From Lachnospiraceae bacterium (lineage in GTDB: Bacteria > Bacillota > Clostridia > Lachnospirales > Lachnospiraceae): a DNA stretch of 64,000 nucleotides. Numbering within the stretch: position 1 is the first letter of the stretch; every line of letters starts with the position of its first letter. Below are positions 41,678 to 49,970 of the stretch, piece by piece. The stretch covers positions 1 through 64,000 of the forward strand of contig SVEN01000004.1 of assembly GCA_015057365.1 (NCBI GenBank), read 5' to 3'. Position numbers and translations under genes: made by a program. The notes below the pieces were generated by a model that searched no databases, had not been told where the DNA came from, and saw nothing but the letters and a program-made list of their open reading frames with translations.

Positions 41678-43735
41678 TTAGAAAAATTCGCGTCCCTTTT
41701 CATCCTCGATACCGGACTTCCGGTAAAAGTACGAATTCACAATATCTCTCCAATCCTTTGCATGGGCCGCCTGATGTTCAAACCGCGGCAGGATACGCTT
41801 ATAAATATCCTCCGGAATCACATCCTTCAGACTCTTTATCGTCTCAAGGAAGCCCTCTGCCTGCTCCGCACCTTCAAAGTGGGTATCGTAAATATGCTGA
41901 ATCAACGTCTTTCCGCTCTTTAACACATAGTCGTAACGGATGTAGTGGAAGAACAGAAGCAACTCCTCCGGGCAGGTGGCCGGATCTTCGTACATCTTAA
42001 AGTTTTCCTCGCGATACTGGGTGGTATACCCGGTACCCTTCGTCGTACGGTCCACACCAATACCGTGCAGGTCTGCGCGATGGTAGGTTCCCCAACGGTC
42101 GTACTCGTAACCGTCCACATTCGGACCGTAGTGATGATTCGGATTTACCATCCAACCGATGCCCAAAGGAGAGGTGTACTTTTCATATACTTCTCTGGAA
42201 CAAAGGGCCATATCCGTCAAGACTTCTACCGCTTTTTCATCCTTTGTAATCGTAAGCTTAATCCACTCCTCCGCAATTTCCTTCGCAGAAAGAGAGGTGG
42301 TAAATGCCAGTCGCCCGAAACCGTACCAGTTCAGTGCCGCAAAATCATGACCCGTCCAGTTCTCATCGTTACCGGTGTTGGTTACCGCCGCCATACCGCA
42401 TGCGGTCTGATGATAGGTACGTCCTGCCACAATATCCGCTACCGTATCGTTCTTCGATGCACAATAGGTCTTAAAATCCAGAACCTCCTTCCACATCGGA
42501 ATCAGGTAACAGAAATGTCTCTGCTGACCGGTATACTCCTGTGCCGCCTGCACCTCAAGAATCTGATTTGTCTTCTCCAAACCGCCAAGGAGCGGGGAAA
42601 TCGGCTCACGAATCTGGAAATCCATCGGACCGTTCTTAATCTGTAACACCACATTATCCGCAAACTGTCCGTCTAACGGCTTAAAGTGGTCATATCCCGC
42701 ACGGGCACGATCGGTCTTCCGGTCACGCCAGTCCTGGGTACAATTATATACAAAACAACGCCAAATAATTGTTCCGCCGTACGGAGCCACTGCCTCAGCC
42801 AACATATTGGCGCCCTCTGCCTGGGTTCTGCCGTAAGTGTGCGGTCCCGGACGTCCCTCGGAATCTGCCTTTACAAGGAAGCCGCCCAGCTTCGGAATTG
42901 CAGTAAACACATGCTCCATCACTCGTTTCCACCAGGCCCTGACATCCTCGTTTAACGGATCGGACACCGTCATTCCCGAGATTTCCATCGGTGCCGCAAA
43001 ATTCAACGATAAATACAAATCAATACCATACTCCGCAAAAATTTCGGACATCTCTCTTAACTCGTTTTCATAGCGCGGAGTAATCAGAAACGTAGCCGCA
43101 TTTTTTACATTTACATTATTTATCACGGATGCGTTAATTCCCACAGAGGCACAAAGTCTTGCGTACTCTCTCGTACGGTCGTTTACCACCACCGTATCAT
43201 CTTTAAAGAAAAAGGATTCTCCGGAATATCCGCGCTCAATACTGTTATCCATGTTATCCCAGTGATTCATCATACGAAGCGGATTATCCGGAATTACTTT
43301 CTTTTCTCCCGCTTCCAATGTATCTTCCATCTGCTCCGTACGAATCAAATCAAAGGCACCGTATAAAATACCGCGCCCGGTTCCCGCAATCACATAAGCC
43401 GCCGTATCGGTAATTACAATCCGATAACCGTCCTTATATTCCGCTTCCAGGTTCGGAGATAAAACCAACACAAAACCGTATCCGTACCCTGTCAGATTCT
43501 TCAATTCTACCGCAGAAGGCTCCGCACCGAAAAAAGACGCGTGCTTCCTCTCGATTTCCATATCTCTGCCGAACAATTCTTTTCCTGCCCGGACAATCTC
43601 CTTCACTGCCGTTTCCATCGTCTGCGGTACCTGGTTCATTTTCTCATCTGTCACAACCGCAACTCTACTCCAGAGAACGTAATTTGTAAGCGCTTTCATT
43701 TTGTACGAAAGCCACGCCTTGGTATACTCTGCCAT
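41678..43735 (-). CDS. GH67 alpha-glucuronidase
   Basis: RMMNHWDNMDNSIERGYSGESFFF; GGFLVKADSEGRPGPHTYGRTQAEGANMLA; DNVVLQIKNGPMDFQIREPISPL. Confidence 0.96.
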   Translation of the reverse strand: MAEYTKAWLSYKMKALTNYVLWSRVAVVTDEKMNQVPQTMETAVKEIVRAGKELFGRDMEIERKHASFFGAEPSAVELKNLTGYGYGFVLVLSPNLEAEYKDGYRIVITDTAAYVIAGTGRGILYGAFDLIRTEQMEDTLEAGEKKVIPDNPLRMMNHWDNMDNSIERGYSGESFFFKDDTVVVNDRTREYARLCASVGINASVINNVNVKNAATFLITPRYENELREMSEIFAEYGIDLYLSLNFAAPMEISGMTVSDPLNEDVRAWWKRVMEHVFTAIPKLGGFLVKADSEGRPGPHTYGRTQAEGANMLAEAVAPYGGTIIWRCFVYNCTQDWRDRKTDRARAGYDHFKPLDGQFADNVVLQIKNGPMDFQIREPISPLLGGLEKTNQILEVQAAQEYTGQQRHFCYLIPMWKEVLDFKTYCASKNDTVADIVAGRTYHQTACGMAAVTNTGNDENWTGHDFAALNWYGFGRLAFTTSLSAKEIAEEWIKLTITKDEKAVEVLTDMALCSREVYEKYTSPLGIGWMVNPNHHYGPNVDGYEYDRWGTYHRADLHGIGVDRTTKGTGYTTQYREENFKMYEDPATCPEELLLFFHYIRYDYVLKSGKTLIQHIYDTHFEGAEQAEGFLETIKSLKDVIPEDIYKRILPRFEHQAAHAKDWRDIVNSYFYRKSGIEDEKGREFF

Positions 43736-43833
43736 AGGGCACCTCCTCAACACTGTTACCTTTAGTATACCTTATCTTATCCGTTTTTGCAATGCTTTTC
43801 TTACATCCTTTTGGGGAATTTGACATTGATTTA

Positions 43834-43847
43834 TGAAAATGCTTTCA
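43834..43847. promoter_or_regulatory. Palindromic operator (cre-like) between divergent GH67 and GH51 genes
   Basis: TGAAAATGCTTTCA. Confidence 0.5.
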
Positions 43848-43898
43848 TGAATTTTAACATCACATTCATATTTTTACATCCTTGCTCAGATGCTGTCG

Positions 43899-43927
43899 TT
43901 GACAGATTCCCTCGTCTTTGTTACGAT
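43899..43927 (+). promoter_or_regulatory. Promoter for GH51 gene
   Basis: TTGACA-17 nt-TACGAT. Confidence 0.55.
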
Positions 43928-43968
43928 ATTAGTATAAATTAGAACGCTAATCTATGGAGGAGGTTATT

Positions 43969-45570
43969 ATGGCACAAAAAGCAAAAATCACGGTTCATCC
44001 GTCCTTTACCATCGGTGAGATTTCCCCTCGGCTGTTCAGTACATTCTTAGAGCCGATCGGCACCATGGTAAACGGCACCATGTTCAATCCGAAGCACCCG
44101 ACTGCAAATGAGCTGGGCTTCCGTCAGGATTTCATCGATGCTTTGAAAAAGACAGACATGCCGGCTTGTCGTCTTCCGGGCGGTAACTTTGTATCCGGTT
44201 GGGAATGGAAGGATTCCATCGGCCCGAAAGACCAGAGAAAGAAGCACTTAGACCTTGCCTGGTATCAGTATATTACCAATGAAGTGGGTCACGACGAATA
44301 TCTTCAGTGGGCAGAGCAGGTAGGCACCGAAGCAATGTACACCATCAATCTCGGTACCGGCGACATCAAGGACGCCCAGCACATTGTAGAATACACTAAC
44401 CATCCGGGAGGCACCTACTGGTCCGACCTGCGTCGCCAGTACGGCCACGAGAATCCGTATGACGTTAAGACCTGGTATCTCGGTAACGAGATGGACGGCC
44501 CGTGGCAGATCGGTTCCTGGGGTCAGAACCCGAAAGGCTACGGCATCTTATGTAACGAAGTTTCCAAAGTAATGAAATGGACCGATGCCCGCATCGAAAC
44601 CGCAGTTTGCGCATCCTCTTCTCTTTGGATGAACACTTATCCGCAGTGGGAAGAAGACGTATTGCAAGAGTGCTACGATACTGTTGACTACATTTCCATG
44701 CACCACTACCACAGTGCACCGCCTGGAGATTATAAAGCGCTCCTCGGCGGTTCCCACTACTACGAAGATTTTATCAACACCGAGATTGCACTTTGCGACC
44801 TTATTCAGGCAAAGAAGCATTCTCCGAAGAAGATGATGCTTTCCTTTGATGAGTACGGCGGAATGATTCGCCCGAATCAGGAGTTACATCCGGGATACGG
44901 CCCGTACAACATGGCCATGTCCCACTACCGCTTCAATCCGGACAGAAAGTACATTCTCCATGACCCGGACAATATGCCGGAGCGCATGTTCCCTGGCAGC
45001 GAAATGCTGCAGGCTCTTTCCATGGCATCTATCCAGCTGGCATTCCTGCGTCACGCAGACCGTGTAAAAATCGGCTGTATGACCGGTGGCCTGGGCGCAC
45101 TTTGTGCCTCCAACCATGACCATGTATGGAAGTCCGCTTCCCACTACATTTTCATGCAGATGATGCAGTACGCAAAGGGTACTTCTCTGCAGGTAGATAC
45201 CGCTTGTGAGACCTACGACATCCCGGGCTATGCCGTAAACGACACCTCCCAGTACATGGAGAAGGAAGGCGTTCCGTACGTGGATACCGCTGCCGCTTAC
45301 GATGCAGATACCGACAGCTTAACCATTTTTGCCATCAATCGTAATGCCGAAACCTCCTACCCGGTAGAACTGGATATCCGCGGATTCGAGGGCTTCACCT
45401 TTGATGAGCAGATCGTAATGTTCTGTGAGGATTTAGACGCAAAGAATACCTTTGACAATCCGAACATGATTCTTCCGAAAACCGTTTCCGGTCAGACCTT
45501 TGAGAGAGGAAAGCTTACCGCAGAGGTACAGCCGCTTTCCTGGAATGTGTTCCGGTTTAAAAAGATGTAA
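43969..45570 (+). CDS. GH51 alpha-L-arabinofuranosidase
   Basis: LPGGNFVSGWEWKDSIGP, TWYLGNEMDGPWQIG, SFDEYGGM; SD ggaggagg before ATG 43969. Confidence 0.95.
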   Translation: MAQKAKITVHPSFTIGEISPRLFSTFLEPIGTMVNGTMFNPKHPTANELGFRQDFIDALKKTDMPACRLPGGNFVSGWEWKDSIGPKDQRKKHLDLAWYQYITNEVGHDEYLQWAEQVGTEAMYTINLGTGDIKDAQHIVEYTNHPGGTYWSDLRRQYGHENPYDVKTWYLGNEMDGPWQIGSWGQNPKGYGILCNEVSKVMKWTDARIETAVCASSSLWMNTYPQWEEDVLQECYDTVDYISMHHYHSAPPGDYKALLGGSHYYEDFINTEIALCDLIQAKKHSPKKMMLSFDEYGGMIRPNQELHPGYGPYNMAMSHYRFNPDRKYILHDPDNMPERMFPGSEMLQALSMASIQLAFLRHADRVKIGCMTGGLGALCASNHDHVWKSASHYIFMQMMQYAKGTSLQVDTACETYDIPGYAVNDTSQYMEKEGVPYVDTAAAYDADTDSLTIFAINRNAETSYPVELDIRGFEGFTFDEQIVMFCEDLDAKNTFDNPNMILPKTVSGQTFERGKLTAEVQPLSWNVFRFKKM

Positions 45571-45572
45571 TT

Positions 45573-45700
45573 GCCCCGTTTACTATCTGGGGTAGCTTAA
45601 CTAACATCGGCCCGTCCGAAACTATATTTTTGCATATCGCAAAAAATATAGTTTCGGACGGGCCGATATATTCCCTCTCCAACAGATAGTAAAACGGGGC
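45573..45700. repeat. Nested inverted repeat / strong bidirectional terminator
   Basis: Outer arms gccccgttttactatctg-like; inner atcggcccgtccgaaactatatttttgc / gcaaaaaatatagtttcggacgggccgat. Confidence 0.8.
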
Positions 45701-45772
45701 TTCGCCATCTGCGAACCCCCGATACTTCTCATGGACTTTCTCATTCTATCTCCTCCGATTCACTGTAACAAC

Positions 45773-46261
45773 TTAATACCCAAAACTCCCCGCAAGAGAC
45801 TCGTCATTCTCAATCCAATCCTGTACATCAATCACACGATACTCATTCTCCGTATCCCGGATGACCACCTGCTTAATCCCGGCATTGATGACCATCCGTT
45901 TACACATGGAACAACTGCTGGATTTTTCGATATACGCACCTGTACCGACTTCTTTTCCCACCAGATAGAGCGTACTGTCAATCATCTTTTCCCGCTCCGC
46001 ACTGATAATGGCATTGGCTTCCGCATGAACACTGCGGCACAGCTCATACCGTTCTCCTCGCGGAATGTTGAGTTGTTGCCGGATACAATAGCCCAAATCA
46101 CTGCAGTTTTTTCTTCCGCGCGGCGCTCCCACATAGCCCGTAGAAATCACCTCGTCGTTTTTCACAATGACCGCTCCGTAATGTCTGCGTAAACACGTAC
46201 AACGCTTCGAAACCACTTCCGCCAAATCCAGATAATAATTGACTTTGTCCCGTCTCTCCAT
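45773..46261 (-). CDS. dCMP/cytidine deaminase family protein
   Basis: HAEANAI zinc motif and SSSCSMCKRMVINAGI (PCxxC-like variant). Confidence 0.88.
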   Translation of the reverse strand: MERRDKVNYYLDLAEVVSKRCTCLRRHYGAVIVKNDEVISTGYVGAPRGRKNCSDLGYCIRQQLNIPRGERYELCRSVHAEANAIISAEREKMIDSTLYLVGKEVGTGAYIEKSSSCSMCKRMVINAGIKQVVIRDTENEYRVIDVQDWIENDESLAGSFGY

Positions 46262-46303
46262 GTGAAATCCTCCCTTTTCTTTTGTCTGCCGACTTTTCTT
46301 ACA

Positions 46304-46726
46304 TTACTGTTCCCCCGCACTTTCCGCATGCTCCATCAGTGCCGCATAACACTCCGGGAACTCCTTCTTTACGGAAATAATCTTGCCGCTTCCGTCTAAA
46401 AATCCGTGCTCCGAATGCCCCTCACAGGCAAGGGTTCCGTCTTCCTTGTACATGGCATATTTCAGCTTCAACTTTACACCGCGGAATTCTTCAATCCCTA
46501 CTTCGATTCGGATTCTCTCCGGAAATTTTGTGCTTACCTTATACTTACAATCTACAGCCGTTACCGGAGATACCATGCCCAGTGCCTCCAACTTGTCCAT
46601 TCCCCAACCGATTTGCTCCAGAAAATCCACGCGGGCTTCTTCCATCCAACGGATATAGTTGGAATGGTGCACAATCCCCATCTTATCGGTTTCGTAATAC
46701 TGTACTTTATGTTCATATGCTTTCAT
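46304..46726 (-). CDS. Acyl-CoA thioesterase (YbgC/4HBT hotdog fold)
   Basis: VQYYETDKMGIVHHSNYIRWMEEARVDFL. Confidence 0.92.
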   Translation of the reverse strand: MKAYEHKVQYYETDKMGIVHHSNYIRWMEEARVDFLEQIGWGMDKLEALGMVSPVTAVDCKYKVSTKFPERIRIEVGIEEFRGVKLKLKYAMYKEDGTLACEGHSEHGFLDGSGKIISVKKEFPECYAALMEHAESAGEQ

Positions 46727-46799
46727 TTATCGTTCCTCCCAAATATCTTCTATCTTTTCAAATTTCCTCGCAAATATCTGCTTCGGCCTTACAATCTGA

Positions 46800-47294
46800 C
46801 TACTTTTGCAGCAATTCTACCAGCGTCTCAAACACAAACTCCGTCGCTGCTTCTCTTACCACATTCCGGCCCAAATCTCCAAACTGCTTCGTCACCGTGG
46901 TCACTTCGCCGTCCACATAAAATCCGAAACAAACCATGCCCACCGGCTTTGTAGCGGTCCCACCGGACGGTCCAGCAATACCGGACACACCGACTCCCAC
47001 CTGGGCATTTTGTGCCTTTGCCACGCCTTCTGCCATCTGCCCGGCTACCGATTCACTAACCACGCCGTAGCAGTCGATGGTCTCCGGCTTCACCCCGAGA
47101 TACTTTATCTTCGCTTCATTTGCATAGGTCACCACACCCGCATCAAACACCGCGGATGCACTGGCTACACTCACCAGCCGTGCGGAGCACAGACCACCGG
47201 TACAGGACTCTGCAAAGGAGATGTGAAAGCTCTTTTTTTGTAAAAGGGATACTACTTGTTCTTCTATGGTTTGTATCTGTCCACCGTTTTCCAT
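46800..47294 (-). CDS. CinA-family nicotinamide-nucleotide amidohydrolase
   Basis: FAESCTGGLCSARLVSVASASAVFDAGVVTYANEAK; GVGVSGIAGPSGGTATKPVGMVCFG. Confidence 0.94.
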   Translation of the reverse strand: MENGGQIQTIEEQVVSLLQKKSFHISFAESCTGGLCSARLVSVASASAVFDAGVVTYANEAKIKYLGVKPETIDCYGVVSESVAGQMAEGVAKAQNAQVGVGVSGIAGPSGGTATKPVGMVCFGFYVDGEVTTVTKQFGDLGRNVVREAATEFVFETLVELLQK

Positions 47295-47350
47295 ACAATG
47301 GCTACTCCTTTTCTTCTCTTAAAATTTATTCAAAAACTGTCATTTTGCGC

Positions 47351-47379
47351 TTGAACATTTGTTCGATTTGTATTATAAT
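47351..47379 (+). promoter_or_regulatory. Promoter of holin-like toxin copy 1
   Basis: TTGAAC-17 nt-TATAAT. Confidence 0.75.
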
Positions 47380-47446
47380 AAACTTATGGAACAATCGTGT
47401 TACAGGGTGTGTTGGCCTTCATTCTTACGGAATGGAGGTGGAGCTT

Positions 47447-47542
47447 ATGAAGAATCAGAACAAATTTGAATTTCGAGATTTGCTGTCCTTCGGACTCTTT
47501 CTGTTAGCTTTACTTACATTCGTTTTTACGTTCTGTAAGTAA
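47447..47542 (+). CDS. Holin-like small toxin peptide, copy 1 (type I TA-like)
   Basis: MKNQNKFEFRDLLSFGLFLLALLTFVFTFCK; SD ggaggtg; single TM; Hol_Tox-like. Confidence 0.8.
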   Translation: MKNQNKFEFRDLLSFGLFLLALLTFVFTFCK

Positions 47543-47549
47543 GTAAACA

Positions 47550-47650
47550 TAGAAAAACCGCCCTCATAACTTTGACCGAGTGATTAGGGCGGCTTTTCTA
47601 ACTCAAACCATAAGGTCAACCCACCTTGTGGGCGGTTGTTCCTTTTTCTA
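47550..47650 (-). ncRNA. Putative antisense RNA antitoxin, copy 1
   Basis: Minus-strand TTGCAA-17-TAAACT promoter (47684-47656); ends at ccgccc...gggcgg hairpin + T tract converging on toxin 3' end. Confidence 0.65.
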
Positions 47651-47703
47651 ATCTTAGTTTATCATATCTTTTCTATCTTTGCAATTACTTTTTATCCTCA
47701 GCA

Positions 47704-49428
47704 CTAACTCCTACCAAAGCAAATCCCCCGCGCCCGGTTCACGCACATCAAAATCTCCTCTTTTCGTATCTCATCAAACCACCAGCCCCGATACACCGGA
47801 TTGGAACTCTTTTGCTCGTTCTCAAGCTCCGCAAACAACCTTCCCTCATATTCCTCACCTATCGCCCTCAGCATTTCCTCACTCTCTTCCTCTTTTGAAA
47901 GAACTTTTCTTAGCACCCAGGCAAGGGAATGAAGCTGTTCATTTGTCTTTAAAGATGATATCGCCGTCATATCCACGGAATATTCCCCGCAAATGACCTT
48001 CTTACTATCCTCGGTACAAACAGTCTGCAGAAACAACGATTTTGTCCCTTCACCGGTCAGTAGCACCCTTCGCTCACTCACGGAACTTTCCGTATCATTC
48101 GGTTTCTTTTCCTCACAAACCGTTAATCCCAGTATCTTTACCTCTTCCGTTACATCCGTTGCCACATATTCATGCATCAACAGTACCGTATCCGCAATCT
48201 TTAAGTATTCTCCCGAACCTCCGATAACAAGGATGGTGGATACCCCTTTTTGTTCCGTAATGCTTCGGATTCTGTCCGTAAACGGAATGATCACTTCGTT
48301 TTTTACAATTCTCCGCATCAGTTCATCGCGAATCATAAAGTTTGTGGCACTCTTGTCTTCATCAATGGTCAGAAGGCGGCTCCCGCCTGCAATAGCCTCA
48401 ATAATATTTGCTGCCTGAGAAATGCTTCCGCTGGCATGCTTCGTGGTAAAATTGCGGATGTCCTGAAACGGAATCCCGGAGAAGAACATGGAAATATCCT
48501 CATTCGCCACATATCGTCCGTCCTCCGCATTTGTTACCGCAAGGCTTTGCTCTGCCATCACAAACTCCCTGCCGTCCCCCGGTACATGATTGTAAATCCC
48601 GGCTTCAATTGCCTCAAGGAGCGTAGTTTTTCCGGAAAATCCCGCACCGGTGATGACAGTTATTCCTTTTGGTATTCCCATGCCGGTAAGCACAGTTCCG
48701 TCTGCCATGTGAACCTCCACTCGCAAACGTTCCGGCGACACAAAAGGAACAGCACTTTCAAGCGGTTCCTCACTGTCCCCTTTTCTCGGCAGAATACTTC
48801 CGTCCGCCACAAATGCCACATAGTCATTTTCCCTGCAAAACATTCGCAACGCCATCTGCCTTTTATAAACAGCCAGTTTCTCCCGTAGTTCTTCCTTATC
48901 AAGAAATATACTACCTTCTTCCACAGTCTTTAAAATGTCCGTTATCATCCGGCTGATTCGCTCTCCGAGAATCGATACTCCCGCCCCCGTCGGAAACAGT
49001 ACGAACAGTTTCAACACAAAGGTATCCGTCTCCTTATTGTAGAGCATTCCGCTTCGTCTCAGAATCCGGCAATCCGGCTTCTGACACTGGATTTTTGACA
49101 GCAGACGCTCCAACTTATTATTGGCGGTATATTTTTCACTCAGTCCTCCAATCAGATTGCTATAATGCCGCAGAAGATAGTCTTCAAAAAATGCCCTATA
49201 TCGTTCAATCTCCGTCGCATCCAATCCTAAAATTTCCGCATCCAGATTAATATACATTGCCACATTGGCCGGATACTTCGGATTCAGCGGTACAAATTTT
49301 ACAGTAATTCCGTCCACATATTCGTAAACTTCTCTCCATCGGCTTAACAGATAAGACACCGGTTTTCCGTTTAAATACTGCTGTCCGTTTGACCGTAATG
49401 TTTTCTTTAAGTCTCTTATTTTTTCCAT
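47704..49428 (-). CDS. ABC-class ATPase (COG3044 / ABC_ATPase family), paralog 1
   Basis: GITVITGAGFSGKTTLLEAIEAGIYNHVPGDGRE (Walker A), HASGSISQAANIIEAI, LLTIDEDKSATNFMIRD (Walker B); SD aagga before ATG 49428 (ORF open to 49488). Confidence 0.85.
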   Translation of the reverse strand: MEKIRDLKKTLRSNGQQYLNGKPVSYLLSRWREVYEYVDGITVKFVPLNPKYPANVAMYINLDAEILGLDATEIERYRAFFEDYLLRHYSNLIGGLSEKYTANNKLERLLSKIQCQKPDCRILRRSGMLYNKETDTFVLKLFVLFPTGAGVSILGERISRMITDILKTVEEGSIFLDKEELREKLAVYKRQMALRMFCRENDYVAFVADGSILPRKGDSEEPLESAVPFVSPERLRVEVHMADGTVLTGMGIPKGITVITGAGFSGKTTLLEAIEAGIYNHVPGDGREFVMAEQSLAVTNAEDGRYVANEDISMFFSGIPFQDIRNFTTKHASGSISQAANIIEAIAGGSRLLTIDEDKSATNFMIRDELMRRIVKNEVIIPFTDRIRSITEQKGVSTILVIGGSGEYLKIADTVLLMHEYVATDVTEEVKILGLTVCEEKKPNDTESSVSERRVLLTGEGTKSLFLQTVCTEDSKKVICGEYSVDMTAISSLKTNEQLHSLAWVLRKVLSKEEESEEMLRAIGEEYEGRLFAELENEQKSSNPVYRGWWFDEIRKEEILMCVNRARGICFGRS

Positions 49429-49454
49429 AGATACATCCTTCATCATCATTGCAG

Positions 49455-49970
49455 CTATCTGCCCCCTTTTCTTTCGTTGCACTCGCAACGCTCTCTCATG
49501 TCCATTAGTCCCTTTTCAAACACCTGGGTTTCCTCGCCCCATATGGTGTGGAACATTTTCAGAAACACAAATCCATATTTTTCGTACAGCCCAACTTCGT
49601 TGGAGGAAAGATACACCTTCCCATCCCCCTCCTGTCTCGCCAGCTCGCAGGCATGTTGAATCAACTTCTCCGAATAGCGGTTTCCACGGTGCTCCGGATA
49701 GGTATACACAAACCCAATCCACGGTTTCATGCCCGGTTCGGTTTCTTCCTCCACGATTTCATCCCGCTCCGCCAGGGTGCAGAATGCAAGAAGATTGCCA
49801 TCCTCCACCAGCAACAAAAGCCTCGTACTTTCCCCGTACCGTTCCTTTAACTTCCCTGCCTCCAGCACTTCGTACAAATACTTTGCCGCCCTCCAGTCGC
49901 CCTGTACAATCTGCTCCCGCAAACACTTTTGTAATTCCATTGTCTGTTCAAAATACTCAATTATCTTCAT
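49455..49970 (-). CDS. GNAT-family N-acetyltransferase
   Basis: IGFVYTYPEHRGNRYSEKLIQHACELARQEGDGKVYLSSNEVGLYEKYGFVF; overlaps the upstream ATPase stop. Confidence 0.9.
   Translation of the reverse strand: MKIIEYFEQTMELQKCLREQIVQGDWRAAKYLYEVLEAGKLKERYGESTRLLLLVEDGNLLAFCTLAERDEIVEEETEPGMKPWIGFVYTYPEHRGNRYSEKLIQHACELARQEGDGKVYLSSNEVGLYEKYGFVFLKMFHTIWGEETQVFEKGLMDMRERCECNERKGGR

Larger units (their letters stand above)
47389..47693 (+). repeat. ~300 bp direct repeat, copy 1 (paired with 52394-52697)
   Basis: gaacaatcgtgttacagggtg... through ggcggttgttcctttttct and the antisense promoter shared with the second copy. Confidence 0.9.
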
